Source: Bacillota bacterium
GTDB taxonomy: Bacteria > Bacillota > Limnochordia > Darwinibacteriales > Darwinibacteriaceae
Length of the DNA: 64,000 nt
NCBI GenBank assembly: GCA_012837385.1
Contig: DURH01000020.1
Location: forward strand, 191,972 to 255,971
Reading direction: 5' to 3'
A program made the translations under genes and the position numbers. Below are positions 1-8,271 of the stretch, piece after piece. Under the pieces are notes generated by a model. That model was not told where the DNA came from and did not search any database. It saw only the letters and a list, made by a program, of their open reading frames with translations. Each line of letters begins with the position of its first letter. Position 1 is the first letter of the stretch.

Positions 1-2
1 AG

Positions 3-344
3 ATCTTCCGGCTGCAGGAACGCTTTGATCAGGCGGTGGTGGAACACAGAAGTCTCCAGTACAGCAAGGAAGTGTGGATTCAAAAAGAAGTGCTTGCCAT
101 TATCTCGGAACTTGGCGAGATTCTGGACGAGGTGAACTTCAAGTGGTGGAAGGATACCCAAGAGATCGATCATGAACGCCTCAAGGAAGAAATCGTTGAT
201 GTTCTACACTTCTTCGTCAGCATGTGCCTGAAGGCTGGTATCGGGCCGGATGAGCTGTACCAGGCCTATGTGCGAAAGAATGAAGAGAACTTCGCTCGCC
301 AGGAAGGCAGAACCGAGCGGGAAGGTTATGCTTGGAAGAAATAG
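3..344 (+). CDS. dUTPase-like (all-alpha NTP pyrophosphatase) protein, 5' end cut by window
   Basis: C-terminal part of a probable dimeric, all-alpha dUTPase/MazG-superfamily nucleotide pyrophosphatase, which would hydrolyse dUTP to dUMP and diphosphate. The frame is open to the left edge, so the GTG at 36 is probably internal and the gene starts outside the window. Seen: an ISELGEILDE helix followed by NFKWWKD, then KEEIVDVLHFF. This E-x2-E plus E-x2-D metal-binding layout with a KWW-type motif is typical of the dUTPase_2 family. The tail is charged. It ends 60 bases before the next gene and a sigma-A type promoter follows it at once, so it probably closes an upstream operon. MazG-like housekeeping of another nucleotide is the alternative. 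Confidence 0.7.
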   Translation: MFRLQERFDQAVVEHRSLQYSKEVWIQKEVLAIISELGEILDEVNFKWWKDTQEIDHERLKEEIVDVLHFFVSMCLKAGIGPDELYQAYVRKNEENFARQEGRTEREGYAWKK

Positions 345-360
345 AAGGTTGTGGTATAAT
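332..360 (+). promoter_or_regulatory. sigma-A type promoter
   Basis: TTGGAA at 332-337, a 17-base spacer and TATAAT at 355-360. The predicted start of transcription is about 367, exactly at the foot of the hairpin that follows. Confidence 0.65.
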
Positions 361-366
361 AATTAT

Positions 367-427
367 ACTCCGCGCCCAGGGAGATGTCCAAAGGAGTGCA
401 TTCTTTGAACATGCGCGGAGTTTTTTT
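367..427 (+). terminator. Terminator-like hairpin enclosing the start site of the next gene
   Basis: Nine-base arms, ACTCCGCGC (367-375) and GCGCGGAGT (413-421), are followed by a run of seven T (421-427). The ribosome site AAAGGAG (390-396) and the TTG start (405) lie in the loop; the alternative ATG (411) runs into the 3' arm. It has the form of an intrinsic terminator or attenuator at the very 5' end of the transcript. Confidence 0.55.
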
Positions 428-1631
428 GATCCTGCTCTGCCTGGCAGTGAGCGCAAGGCCTGCGGCTGCTGAGTTCAGCGGAGAGTTCAAAGGTTCCCTG
501 GGCTCCGACGGTGTGGTGCAGGAACTTAGTCTGCAGCTGGAAAGGGAGATAGCTTCCCTGCATCTTCTTGCGGCAGTGGATTGTGAATATGCGTGGGGCC
601 AGGGCCTGCAGCTTACTCCCCGCTGGCAGGTGCGGGCTGCTAAGCAGAGTCCGTGGTCATTACGGGCTGGACAGAATGTAGACCACTACACTTCCTCTGA
701 GTTGTTTCGTCTGATCAACAAGAATCACCGTACAGTGGAAACAGCCTTTGCGGTCCTAGAGAGTGAGCAGTCTGTCTTGGGCTTTCTGCATCGAGTACCG
801 CTGGACAGTGAGGACTTGGTTGATGTGGTGTTCGCTGACAATAGGTTTACCTTGGGGGACATGTCTCTACGGGGGCTGCAGCTGCAGTTTTCTGGGCGTC
901 AGAGTGGCTCAGCAGCGGTAGTGCAGGCGGAGGCTGGAATGGCGCCTTTGGCAGTGGCCGCAGCCGCCGGCTGGATGAAGGTCCAAGGGGTTGAGCACCG
1001 AGGCAGAGTCGTTGAGGTTAGCCATGAGAGCCCGCATTTTCAGGGCAGTTTCACTTGGCAGAGCGTTGATCCAGGCTTTCGCAGCATTCTGGCTAAGACG
1101 AACAGATATCAGCCTAATCGCAGGGGCTGGCAGCTGGACCTGGCGCTTCCCCTGGGCCAAGGCGAAGTAGGCGTGGCCATGAGGCGTCACACCAATCAAG
1201 AGGGTACGCGGGAGTACAACAGGTTGGCTTGGACAGCAAAGTTTGGAGAACGGTTCAGGGTGGAGTGGCGCTTCCAGCCTACCAAATCCCTGATCCTGCG
1301 CCATACGGCAGACGGTTCCCTTTGGCAGTTTGATGCTGTTAACTATGTACTGCGCCATGACCGCGAACTGGGATCAGGCAGTTGGAGCGTACGGGGAGAC
1401 TTCAAACGCAGGATCGGCCGCCTGGAAGTGCAGTGGTCCACCGGCTTGGAGTGGCGTTTGGTGCTCAAATATGATTTCCTCAGAAAGCTGGCCCACTGCT
1501 TTCTCAGGGTACGGTATGGAGGCGATAACCTGCATGCGCAGTTAGAGTTGGGGCACTATGATGGAGGAAACCTCACGTCTTCTTTCAGCAGGCCACCCCG
1601 CCTCAGTCTAGCTTGGGGGTGGCGGTTCTAG
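405..1631 (+). CDS. secreted beta-rich protein, possible outer-membrane-type beta-barrel
   Basis: Unrecognised protein of about 408 residues. The N-terminus is a signal peptide: MRGVFLILLCLAVSA, then ARPAAAEF with an AxA-type cleavage site. The rest is almost devoid of long hydrophobic helices and rich in alternating polar/hydrophobic stretches such as GWQLDLALPL, GEVGVAMRR, RLEVQWSTGLEWRL and AQLELGHY, joined by short charged turns. The final strand is RLSLAWGWRF, ending in Phe, as outer-membrane barrels do. TTG 405 is preferred because AAAGGAG lies 8 bases upstream; ATG 411 is the alternative. It is a single gene behind its own promoter and hairpin. A secreted cell-wall-associated beta protein is the alternative to a barrel. 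Confidence 0.5.
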   Translation: MNMRGVFLILLCLAVSARPAAAEFSGEFKGSLGSDGVVQELSLQLEREIASLHLLAAVDCEYAWGQGLQLTPRWQVRAAKQSPWSLRAGQNVDHYTSSELFRLINKNHRTVETAFAVLESEQSVLGFLHRVPLDSEDLVDVVFADNRFTLGDMSLRGLQLQFSGRQSGSAAVVQAEAGMAPLAVAAAAGWMKVQGVEHRGRVVEVSHESPHFQGSFTWQSVDPGFRSILAKTNRYQPNRRGWQLDLALPLGQGEVGVAMRRHTNQEGTREYNRLAWTAKFGERFRVEWRFQPTKSLILRHTADGSLWQFDAVNYVLRHDRELGSGSWSVRGDFKRRIGRLEVQWSTGLEWRLVLKYDFLRKLAHCFLRVRYGGDNLHAQLELGHYDGGNLTSSFSRPPRLSLAWGWRF

Positions 1632-1670
1632 GATACTGGGGGTTCACATAAGCTAAGCCGAGGTGATGGT

Positions 1671-1970
1671 ATGCGGTACTCCGAACTCGCGGGGAAGGAG
1701 ATCATCTGCATCGACGAAGGGATTCGACTCGGCGTAGTGGATCAGACTGACTTGATCATTGATTTGAGGACTGGCGAGGTCAAATCCATGATCATCCCCT
1801 ATGGAAGCCGCTGGTTTCGCCCTAAGCTCATCGTAATCCCCTGGAGGGGTATCAACAAGATTGGGCGCGATCTGATCATTGTTGATCTAACCACAGCAGA
1901 AGATTACGCTGCAGTGATGAAGAAAATTCAGGAAGTACCTAGGTGGAATAAGCCCCCTTTTTTTGGGTAA
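1671..1970 (+). CDS. ylmC: YlmC/YmxH family PRC-barrel sporulation protein
   Basis: A 99-residue single-domain protein of the YlmC/YmxH family (PRC-barrel fold, small beta-barrel of unknown biochemical role, found across spore-formers). Seen: the family opening RYSELAGKEIICIDEG, a short GVVDQTDLIID segment, then VIPWRGINKIG and DLIIVDL. In Bacillus subtilis ymxH sits just before spoVFA (dpaA). Here the stress protein and dapB lie between it and dpaA, so the linkage is loosened but kept. The gene starts at ATG 1671 behind a GAGGTGATGGT ribosome site. No enzymatic residues are evident, and a structural or RNA/protein-binding role is inference only. Confidence 0.8.
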   Translation: MRYSELAGKEIICIDEGIRLGVVDQTDLIIDLRTGEVKSMIIPYGSRWFRPKLIVIPWRGINKIGRDLIIVDLTTAEDYAAVMKKIQEVPRWNKPPFFG

Positions 1971-2007
1971 GCTAGAGCCAAGACACAGAAAAAGGGGGTA
2001 TTTTTTT
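1953..2007 (+). terminator. Intrinsic terminator overlapping the next ribosome site and start
   Basis: CCCCCTTTTT (1953-1962) pairs with AAAAAGGGGG (1989-1998), followed by TA and a T run ending at 2007. The 3' arm is also the ribosome site of the next gene, whose TTG start (2006-2008) uses the last Ts. Confidence 0.55.
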
Positions 2008-2509
2008 GTCAACAGTTATTGGAGTCTTCAGTGACATCTCCACAGCCGAAAAGGCAGTTAAACAACTGAGAAATAAAGGGTTTCAAGATAATGAAATATC
2101 CATTGTTGCCAAGGACGAGCGGACCCGAGGGGGGTCAAGCGATATGGAGGCTGGAGGAGACTTCGGCACAGACTCCATCGCTGAAGGAACAACCTGGGGC
2201 GGAGCCTTAGGTGGAGTAGCCGGATTGCTGGCGGGAGTAGGAGCTTTAGCCATACCAGGCATCGGCCCCATTGTGGCGGCAGGCCCCTTGGCTGGAGCTC
2301 TCTCTGGAGCGGTGACAGGAGGAGTAGCCGGCGGCTTACTCGACTTGGGTATTCCCGAAGACAAAGGCCGTCAATATGAAGAGAACTTGAAACAGGGGGG
2401 CGTATTAGCCGTAATTGAGACCAGCGATGATAAGGCTAATGACGCCAGTTCCATTCTCAGGGAGAACGGAGCCAAAGATGTCGAAACCCACGGAGGGCAG
2501 AAGGGCTGA
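2006..2509 (+). CDS. general stress protein 17M-like, glycine-zipper protein
   Basis: A 167-residue protein in three parts. Residues 1-35 (STVIGVFSDISTAEKAVKQL and on) match the N-terminal module of heat-induced stress proteins of the YflT/GSP17M type. The middle, about 60-115, is a Gly/Ala-rich hydrophobic double segment (GGVAGLLAGVGAL and GGVAGGLLDLG) resembling a glycine zipper that may insert into membranes. The C-terminal part ends in VLAVIETSDDKANDASSIL, a second alpha/beta module. The function is not established in the family; a general stress or membrane role is inferred. It starts at TTG 2006, eight bases after GGGGG of the hairpin 3' arm, and is monocistronic with its own terminator. 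Confidence 0.65.
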   Translation: MSTVIGVFSDISTAEKAVKQLRNKGFQDNEISIVAKDERTRGGSSDMEAGGDFGTDSIAEGTTWGGALGGVAGLLAGVGALAIPGIGPIVAAGPLAGALSGAVTGGVAGGLLDLGIPEDKGRQYEENLKQGGVLAVIETSDDKANDASSILRENGAKDVETHGGQKG

Positions 2510-2518
2510 AATCAAGGG

Positions 2519-2544
2519 AGGCCGCCACTAGGTGGCCTTTTTTT
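2519..2544 (+). terminator. Intrinsic terminator
   Basis: Stem AGGCCGCC/GGTGGCCT (one G-U) with loop ACTA, followed by seven T. It ends the stress-protein gene. Confidence 0.85.
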
Positions 2545-2559
2545 ATTGCCCAGCTTGAT

Positions 2560-2589
2560 TTGCAGGAATGCCATCATTTCATATAGAAT
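2560..2589 (+). promoter_or_regulatory. possible promoter for dapB operon
   Basis: TTGCAG (2560-2565), an 18-base spacer and TAGAAT (2584-2589), lying between the stress-gene terminator and dapB. It is a weak match but is positioned as needed. Confidence 0.35.
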
Positions 2590-2621
2590 CTACACGAATG
2601 GCTGCAAAGGAGGGAAGACAT

Positions 2622-3329
2622 ATGCGAGTACTAGTGAACGGAGCTAATGGAAAAATGGGACGAGAGGTCTGCAGAGCGGTTCAACATGCTCCGGACTTGG
2701 AGTTAGTGGGAGGCGTGGATCCCGCTGGCCGTGAGCAAGAAGGCCTGCCCATTTTCACCGATCTCAGCGCAGCCCTCAAGGCCGCGAAGCCAGATGTAGT
2801 GGTGGACTTCACGACGCCCACAGCTGTGCAGGGTTCCATGGAGACCTGCTTAGCCCACAACATACCCATGGTTATCGGTACAACAGGGTTCAAACCACAT
2901 GAGCTGCAGGAGTGGCAGACCAGGGCGCTTCAGGAGAACTGGAAGGCCATCATTGCCCCGAATTTCGCCATCGGTGCTGTTTTGATGATGCGGTTTGCCA
3001 GGGAAGCGGCTGGTTTCTTCGAACAGGCTGAGATAATTGAATATCATCACAGCCAGAAACTCGATGCTCCCTCAGGCACGGCGCTGCGGACTCGAATGCT
3101 TATGGAAGAAACGCACCATATGGAGATCCCTATCCATAGTGTGAGACTGCCTGGGTTGGTGGCTCACCAAGAGGTAATCCTGGGCTTGCCAGGACAAACC
3201 CTTACAATTCGCCACGATTCTAACAACCGGGAGAGCTTTATGCCAGGGGTTCTCCTTGCTATCAGGCGCATCCCAGAGGTTAGGGGTGTGGTGATCGGAC
3301 TAGAACACATTCTCTTCGCCGACATATAG
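2622..3329 (+). CDS. dapB: 4-hydroxy-tetrahydrodipicolinate reductase
   Basis: Reduces 4-hydroxy-tetrahydrodipicolinate with NAD(P)H in the cytosol, the second step after DapA towards diaminopimelate and lysine. About 235 residues, slightly shorter than the usual 250-270. Seen: Rossmann motif NGANGKMG (residues 6-13), DFTTP nucleotide-side loop, TTGF, APNFAIG, and the catalytic EYHHSQKLDAPSGTA region with His142-His143 and Lys147. ATG 2622 is chosen because AAAGGAGG lies 8 bases upstream and the Rossmann strand begins at residue 2; an upstream extension to 2568 would lack these. It precedes dpaA by 31 bases. Its product feeds lysine and, via the dapA product shared with DpaAB, competes with spore dipicolinate. 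Confidence 0.95.
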   Translation: MRVLVNGANGKMGREVCRAVQHAPDLELVGGVDPAGREQEGLPIFTDLSAALKAAKPDVVVDFTTPTAVQGSMETCLAHNIPMVIGTTGFKPHELQEWQTRALQENWKAIIAPNFAIGAVLMMRFAREAAGFFEQAEIIEYHHSQKLDAPSGTALRTRMLMEETHHMEIPIHSVRLPGLVAHQEVILGLPGQTLTIRHDSNNRESFMPGVLLAIRRIPEVRGVVIGLEHILFADI

Positions 3330-3360
3330 TACTAGTGAGTTTCGGTGAGGAGGGCTCTTC

Positions 3361-4272
3361 ATGGCTAGTCACCTTGCAGGCATACCACTAAGCATGCTGG
3401 GATGTGATCGACGTGAGGTGGAGCTGGCTGCAGCCCTGGTTGAGCTGGGGGCAGATTTGCGCTTAGTGGGTTTTCCGGAGGAAGGCTCGCTCAAGAAGGC
3501 ACTGCATTTCTCTGATGCTGTGGCAGCAGTACAGGGGGCAAAGGCAGTGATTGCCCCCATGAGCAGTACAGACGCTGCAGGTAGAATAACCGCTCATCTC
3601 GGATCCGCTGATCTGGTGATCGATTTGGCGGAAGCGATCCCGCACCTGCCCAGCAAGACGCCTCTGTTGATCGGTGTTGCACGGCCTGTTATCCGTGGCC
3701 TGGCAACTCAATATGGGCTTAGGCTTGTGGAAATGGCGGAGATTGATGAGATCGCAGTCCTCAACTCCATTCCGACAGCGGAAGGCGCGATCCAGGTGGC
3801 CATGGAGAATACCGAGGTGACTATTCATAATTCCCGCTGTTTGGTGCTGGGCTTAGGACGGTGTGGCACCACCTTAGCCAGAGACCTGGCGGCCTTGGGT
3901 GCCCGCGTGACAGTGTGCTCCAGATCGGCGAATGATTTGGCCAGGGCTTTTGCCCTGGGTTGTGAGCCCCTGCCGCTCTCTCAGCTCAGTACGCATTGGG
4001 ATTTTGACATCATTTTCAATACTATTCCAGCCATGGTTCTGCCCCGGTCATACCTGCGGCATCTAGATGCGAAAACGGTTATTGTCGATATTGCCTCTGG
4101 TCCAGGCGGTACTGATTATACCGCAGCGGAACAACTGGGGCTCACCGCTATTCACGCCCTTTCCCTTCCTGGTAGAGTGGCTCCGAAGACCGCAGCATCC
4201 ATCTTGGTCAAGGCAATTCCTCGCCTGCTCGAAAATTTGCTGGGGGAGGAAACCCATGACTCTGAGGGCTAA
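3361..4272 (+). CDS. dpaA: dipicolinate synthase subunit A
   Basis: Subunit A of dipicolinate synthase (SpoVFA), which makes dipicolinic acid for the spore core from the DapA product in the mother cell. 303 residues, the usual length. Seen: N-terminal dipicolinate-synthase domain with GCDRREVELAAALVELGADL, then a Rossmann domain with VLGLGRCGTTLARDLAALGA (about 161-180) and ASGPGGTDY towards the end, as in the family. It overlaps dpaB by 17 bases, so the two subunits are translationally coupled. The order dpaA-dpaB-asd-dapG-dapA equals that in Bacillus subtilis. A mother-cell sigma factor promoter would be expected upstream, but I could not make one out in the 31-base gap after dapB. Confidence 0.95.
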   Translation: MASHLAGIPLSMLGCDRREVELAAALVELGADLRLVGFPEEGSLKKALHFSDAVAAVQGAKAVIAPMSSTDAAGRITAHLGSADLVIDLAEAIPHLPSKTPLLIGVARPVIRGLATQYGLRLVEMAEIDEIAVLNSIPTAEGAIQVAMENTEVTIHNSRCLVLGLGRCGTTLARDLAALGARVTVCSRSANDLARAFALGCEPLPLSQLSTHWDFDIIFNTIPAMVLPRSYLRHLDAKTVIVDIASGPGGTDYTAAEQLGLTAIHALSLPGRVAPKTAASILVKAIPRLLENLLGEETHDSEG

Positions 4273-4858
4273 GAACATTGGTTTTGCGCTTACGGGCAGC
4301 CACTGCACCTATGAAGAGATCTGGCCGCAAGTACAGAGGCTGAGGGACGCAGGAGCGGAGATCTATCCCATTGCTTCGCAGGCGGTGGCAGCAACCAATA
4401 CGCGCTTTGGTGTCGGTGCTGATATTATTGCCCATTTTGCTGAGCTTGCAGGCAGGCCGGTGATAACCACCATTGTGGAGGCTGAGCCATTGGGCCCCCG
4501 GGCTGTTCTGGACGTGTTGGTTATTGCTCCATGTACTGGGAACACCTGCGCCAAGTTGGCCAATGCGATTACGGATAGCGCCGTGCTGATGGCCGCCAAG
4601 GCCCAGCTGCGCAATGGGAGGCCACTGGTGCTGGCGATTTCCACCAATGATGCTTTGGGGCTTAACGCCAAAAACCTTGGCGTGCTGCTCAACACACCCA
4701 GAGTGTTTTTTGTGCCCTTTGGGCAAGACAATCCACTTAAGAAACCCCGGTCTTTGGTAGCAGATATGGATCTAATTGCTGCCACCGTGGAATATGCTTT
4801 ACAGGGAAAACAGATTCAGCCTGTACTGATAGAGAGGCAGCTGAGAGAAGTTAAGTAG
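4256..4858 (+). CDS. dpaB: dipicolinate synthase subunit B
   Basis: Flavoprotein subunit of dipicolinate synthase (SpoVFB), partner of DpaA. 200 residues, the normal size. Seen: GFALTGSHCTYEEIWPQ at the N-terminus, then LVIAPCTGNTCAKLANAITD (about 89-108), the FMN-binding signature of the phosphopantothenoylcysteine decarboxylase-like flavoprotein fold. ATG 4256 follows GGGGGAGG in the end of dpaA and fits the family N-terminus; the reading frame is open further upstream but that part is antisense-like and unrelated. Ends 16 bases before asd. Confidence 0.95.
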   Translation: MTLRAKNIGFALTGSHCTYEEIWPQVQRLRDAGAEIYPIASQAVAATNTRFGVGADIIAHFAELAGRPVITTIVEAEPLGPRAVLDVLVIAPCTGNTCAKLANAITDSAVLMAAKAQLRNGRPLVLAISTNDALGLNAKNLGVLLNTPRVFFVPFGQDNPLKKPRSLVADMDLIAATVEYALQGKQIQPVLIERQLREVK

Positions 4859-4874
4859 CAAGGAGATGTTCTAT

Positions 4875-5909
4875 ATGAGAAAACTAAATGTGGCAATCTT
4901 AGGAGCCACGGGCATGGTGGGGCAGGAGCTCTTAGACATTTTGGTCGAGCGTGATTTTCCCATCGCTAACCTAACCCTGATGTCCTCAGCACGGTCCGCA
5001 GGAAGTAGGGTGCTGGTGGGAGGAAAAGAGTACGCTGTACAGGAAGCAAGTGCTGAAGCCTTTCAAGGGATTGATATTGCCTTTTTTGCCGCGGGCGGAC
5101 AGGTCAGCAAGCAGTGGGTAGATGCTGCTGTGGCCGCAGGCGCACTGGTCATCGACAACACCAGTGCCTTTCGCCTAAGGGATGATGTACCGCTGATTGT
5201 GCCTGAGGTGAATGGAGAAGAGATTCTCAACCACAAGGGAATTATTTCCAATCCCAATTGCTCTACTATCATTCTTGTTGCCGTGTTGAAGCCGATTTTG
5301 GACCGGGCTGGGATCAAGCGCGTTGTGGTTTCCACATATCAGGCCGTTTCAGGAGCGGGTGGCCGGGGTATGGATGAACTGCGCCGCCAGACCGAAGACT
5401 ATGTGGCCGGCCGGGAGTTGGAGGCCAGCATCCTGCCTGTGGCAGGGGCGCCCAAGCACTATCCAATTGCCTTCAACGTCATACCCCAAATCGACGAATT
5501 TGACCAAGACGATTACACAAAAGAAGAATGGAAAATGGTTAGGGAAACTCAGAAGCTGTTTAAGGACCCAGATTTCAAGGTGTCCGCCACAACCATCCGC
5601 ATTCCTGTGATGCGCTGCCACAGCGAGAGCATCAATGTGGAAACCGTATCGCCGCTCTCTCCTGAAGAATGCAGAGAACTGCTCCAGCAGGCACCAGGAG
5701 TTGAGGTAGTGGACGATCCTGCCGAGCAGCAGTATCCCATGCCTCTTTTCTGTACAGGCCGAGACCCCGTGTATGTGGGGAGAATTCGCCGTGATCTGAC
5801 TGTGGAGAACGGGCTTAACCTCTGGGTAGTGGGAGATCAGGTGCGCAAAGGTGCGGCGTTGAACGCTGTGCAGATAGCAGAGCTGGCAAACAAGCTTGGC
5901 GCCGTTTAG
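4875..5909 (+). CDS. asd: aspartate-semialdehyde dehydrogenase
   Basis: Makes aspartate semialdehyde from aspartyl phosphate with NADPH, the branch-point precursor of lysine, threonine, methionine and dipicolinate. 344 residues. Seen: NADP loop LGATGMVGQELL (residues 8-19), catalytic Cys129 in SNPNCSTI, STYQAVSGAG and the IRIPVMRCHSE substrate/catalytic stretch with His. The start at ATG 4875 has AAGGAG nine bases upstream; ATG 4866 would touch the ribosome site. It sits between dpaB and dapG, with 13 bases to the latter, in the sporulation-linked lysine operon. Confidence 0.96.
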   Translation: MRKLNVAILGATGMVGQELLDILVERDFPIANLTLMSSARSAGSRVLVGGKEYAVQEASAEAFQGIDIAFFAAGGQVSKQWVDAAVAAGALVIDNTSAFRLRDDVPLIVPEVNGEEILNHKGIISNPNCSTIILVAVLKPILDRAGIKRVVVSTYQAVSGAGGRGMDELRRQTEDYVAGRELEASILPVAGAPKHYPIAFNVIPQIDEFDQDDYTKEEWKMVRETQKLFKDPDFKVSATTIRIPVMRCHSESINVETVSPLSPEECRELLQQAPGVEVVDDPAEQQYPMPLFCTGRDPVYVGRIRRDLTVENGLNLWVVGDQVRKGAALNAVQIAELANKLGAV

Positions 5910-5922
5910 GCGAGGTGAGATA

Positions 5923-7155
5923 GTGAGAATTGTGGTGCAGAAGTTCGGGGGGAGTTCGCTGACTTCTCTAGAGCTGAGACGGGAAGCCATGCAGAGGGTG
6001 TGGGAGACTGCAGACCAAGGGCTGACGCCTGTGGTGGTAGTTTCCGCGATGGGGCGAATCGGTGATCCCTACGCCACAGATACCCTCCTAGAGCTGATCC
6101 AGGAAACCAACCCTAACGCCAAAGGGGAAAATGTGGACCTGCTCCTTTCCTGCGGGGAAATCATATCGGCGGCTGTCTTTGCCGAAGGGCTGCGGAGTAT
6201 GGGACTGCCTGCCACCGCCTTGACCGGGTGGCAGTGCGGGATCACCACCGATGCTGTTCATTTGGGGGCAAGGGTCCTTGAGGTTCAGAGCGAACGGTTG
6301 TGGGAGATCCTGCGCATGGGCAGGATACCCGTTGTAGCTGGTTTTCAAGGTGTGACCAAAGAAGGTGTGGTAACCACCCTAGGACGGGGAGGAAGTGATA
6401 CCACAGCCGCTGTCTTGGGGGTAGTACTAAAGGCGGAACGGGTTGAGATTTACACAGACGTGGACGGGATCAAGACAGCGGATCCCCGGATCGTACCTGA
6501 TGCACCCACTCTGCAGGTGATGTCGTATCGGGAAGTGGTGGAGATGGGCCACATGGGTGCGAAGGTGCTGCACCCCCGAGCCGCGGAAATAGCCATGGAA
6601 GAGGGTATTCCTGTGCAGGTCCGCTCAGTGCAGCGTTCTTCGGGAGGCACATCCATAGGTCATGGTGTGAAGTCTAAGAGCGCCGTAGGGGGTGAGCCAG
6701 TGTCCGATCGCGTCGTGACGGGCATTGCTCATCTTGGCAAACGGGCCCAGGTGAAAATCAGTGGTGTGGGGGACTTCCACGCTTCGGGCCTGGGCGCCAG
6801 GGTTTTCCGAGTCTTGGCCGAGGCTGGAGTAAGTGTCGATCTGATCTATTTGTCCACTGATACAGCGGCCTTCGTCATTGATCAAGCTAAGGTAGGTATT
6901 GCCCGAGAGGCTTTAGCACCATTGGAGCTCGAGCTCGAGATCAAACTGGGCTTTGCCAAGGTTTCGGTGGTGGGGGCAGGCATGCATGGTGTGCCAGGGG
7001 TAATGGCTCGGGTGGTGAACTGTTTGAACGATGAGGGAATTCCTATCTATCAAACCAGCGATTCCCATGCCAATATTTCTTGCCTAATTTTGGAGGAACA
7101 TACAGCCAGGGCTGTTCAGGCGTTGTATAGAGAGTTTCATCTCGATTCTATCTAG
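5923..7155 (+). CDS. dapG: aspartate kinase
   Basis: Phosphorylates aspartate with ATP, the first step of the aspartate family pathway. About 410 residues in one polypeptide: the kinase domain begins at once with VQKFGGSSL and contains [13 protein letters not shown] and the [12 protein letters not shown] loop, followed by two ACT regulatory domains ([13 protein letters not shown] and [18 protein letters not shown]). Position 4 of the cluster matches Bacillus dapG, the diaminopimelate-responsive isoenzyme; feedback by diaminopimelate is therefore inferred, not seen. The GTG start at 5923 has GGCGAGGTGAG upstream. An internal start making a separate small regulatory subunit, as in some aspartokinases, was not obvious. 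Confidence 0.93.
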   Translation: MRIVVQKFGGSSLTSLELRREAMQRVWETADQGLTPVVVVSAMGRIGDPYATDTLLELIQETNPNAKGENVDLLLSCGEIISAAVFAEGLRSMGLPATALTGWQCGITTDAVHLGARVLEVQSERLWEILRMGRIPVVAGFQGVTKEGVVTTLGRGGSDTTAAVLGVVLKAERVEIYTDVDGIKTADPRIVPDAPTLQVMSYREVVEMGHMGAKVLHPRAAEIAMEEGIPVQVRSVQRSSGGTSIGHGVKSKSAVGGEPVSDRVVTGIAHLGKRAQVKISGVGDFHASGLGARVFRVLAEAGVSVDLIYLSTDTAAFVIDQAKVGIAREALAPLELELEIKLGFAKVSVVGAGMHGVPGVMARVVNCLNDEGIPIYQTSDSHANISCLILEEHTARAVQALYREFHLDSI

Positions 7156-7168
7156 GAGGTTACTTAAC

Positions 7169-8050
7169 ATGAAGTCAGGACAGGTTATAACCGCGATGAT
7201 CACACCTATGAACAAGGATGGTTCGGTTAATTACACAGCAGCGGTTGAATTAGCGCAGAGGCTAGGGGAGAATGGTTCCGACGGAGTGGTGCTCAGCGGG
7301 ACTACCGGCGAAAGCCCCACTTTGAGCTTTGAAGAAAAAGTGAAGCTCTTTTCCGCGGTTACAGATGCCCTGGGAGGCCAGATGAACATCATCGCAGGAA
7401 CGGGCTCCAACAGCACTGAGGATTCCATACTGCTCACCAAGGCCGCAGAAAAGGCTGGAGTGGACGGGATTATGTTGGTCGCTCCCTATTATAACAAACC
7501 TTCCCAGGAGGGGCTGTACCAGCACTTCAAAACTGTAGCCGAGCAGACTTCGCTCCCCATCATGGTTTACAACGTCCCAGGTCGCACCAGTTCTAACATT
7601 CTGCCTGAGACAGTGGCGAGGCTCGCGGAGATCGAAAACATCGTCGCCATCAAGGAGGCCAGCGGTGACTTAGAGCAGGTGAGCATTCTGAAGACCTTGG
7701 TTCCTGAGGACTTCCTCATCTACTCTGGGGATGACGCCCTGACCCTACCCATTTTGGCGGTGGGAGGCGCGGGCGTGGTGAGTGTGGCCAGCCACCTCGT
7801 GGGCAGGGAGATTAAGTCCATGATCTCAGCGTTTTTTGCCGGGAAAGTGGGAGATGCCCTGGAGATTCACTTGAAGTTGATGCCCTTGTTCCGCGCGATG
7901 TTCTTGACTACGAATCCGGTGCCAGTGAAAAGGGCTTTAGAGTTCGTCGGGGTGGAGACAGGACCCCTGCGCCTGCCCTTGGTTGATCTGACCGAGCAGG
8001 AAGCCCAAAAAATCAAGGAAGTGCTCTTCAGCATGGGCTTAGGGTCCTAA
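7169..8050 (+). CDS. dapA: 4-hydroxy-tetrahydrodipicolinate synthase
   Basis: Condenses pyruvate with aspartate semialdehyde to give the common precursor of diaminopimelate and dipicolinate. 293 residues, a single TIM barrel. Seen: GTTGESPTL (residues 45-53), Tyr134 in MVYNVPGRT and the Schiff-base Lys162 in [12 protein letters not shown] 7169 has TAGGAGG 12 bases upstream. It is the last gene of the dapB/dpaA operon, followed by a hairpin plus T-rich tract, and its product is used both by DapB and by DpaAB. Confidence 0.96.
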   Translation: MKSGQVITAMITPMNKDGSVNYTAAVELAQRLGENGSDGVVLSGTTGESPTLSFEEKVKLFSAVTDALGGQMNIIAGTGSNSTEDSILLTKAAEKAGVDGIMLVAPYYNKPSQEGLYQHFKTVAEQTSLPIMVYNVPGRTSSNILPETVARLAEIENIVAIKEASGDLEQVSILKTLVPEDFLIYSGDDALTLPILAVGGAGVVSVASHLVGREIKSMISAFFAGKVGDALEIHLKLMPLFRAMFLTTNPVPVKRALEFVGVETGPLRLPLVDLTEQEAQKIKEVLFSMGLGS

Positions 8051-8076
8051 CTGTCTTTGGCATTTCAAGGGAACAA

Positions 8077-8116
8077 CCCTCTACCTGGCGACTACCGGGA
8101 GGGGGTTTTCTTTTTC
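8077..8116 (+). terminator. Probable intrinsic terminator after dapA
   Basis: CCCTC (8077-8081) pairs with GAGGG (8099-8103), followed by a T-rich tract. The stem is short but it lies in the right place before the next promoter. Confidence 0.5.
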
Positions 8117-8120
8117 CTAT

Positions 8121-8149
8121 TTGCTTATTCGTCTGACAAGGTGTATAAT
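8121..8149 (+). promoter_or_regulatory. sigma-A type promoter for RNase J gene
   Basis: TTGCTT (8121-8126), a 17-base spacer and TATAAT (8144-8149). The resulting leader before the RNase J start is about 115 bases. Confidence 0.65.
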
Positions 8150-8187
8150 ATAAGAATCTGTGACTTGTTCGGCTTAGTGGAGAAAGC

Positions 8188-8218
8188 TAACCACCCACAT
8201 GGGCGGCAGAGGTGGTTA
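8188..8218 (+). promoter_or_regulatory. Leader hairpin in RNase J mRNA
   Basis: TAACCACC (8188-8195) pairs perfectly with GGTGGTTA (8211-8218), followed by ATTTTG. It may be a weak attenuator or a 5' UTR structure of the RNase J message; autocontrol is speculation. Confidence 0.4.
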
Positions 8219-8271
8219 ATTTTGTTGCTCGACGGCAAGAAGTCATAATTTTTGGAGGTGTTTTGAACTGA

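Noticed and set aside
2568..2621. N-terminal extension of dapB
   Set aside because: The ribosome site AAAGGAGG and the Rossmann start both point to ATG 2622.
4067..4255. Long N-terminal extension of dpaB inside dpaA
   Set aside because: Out-of-frame reading of dpaA with no family similarity; ATG 4256 has a proper ribosome site.
8057..8248. 63-residue open frame between dapA and the RNase J gene
   Set aside because: It runs through the dapA terminator and the next promoter, has no ribosome site and no recognisable composition.
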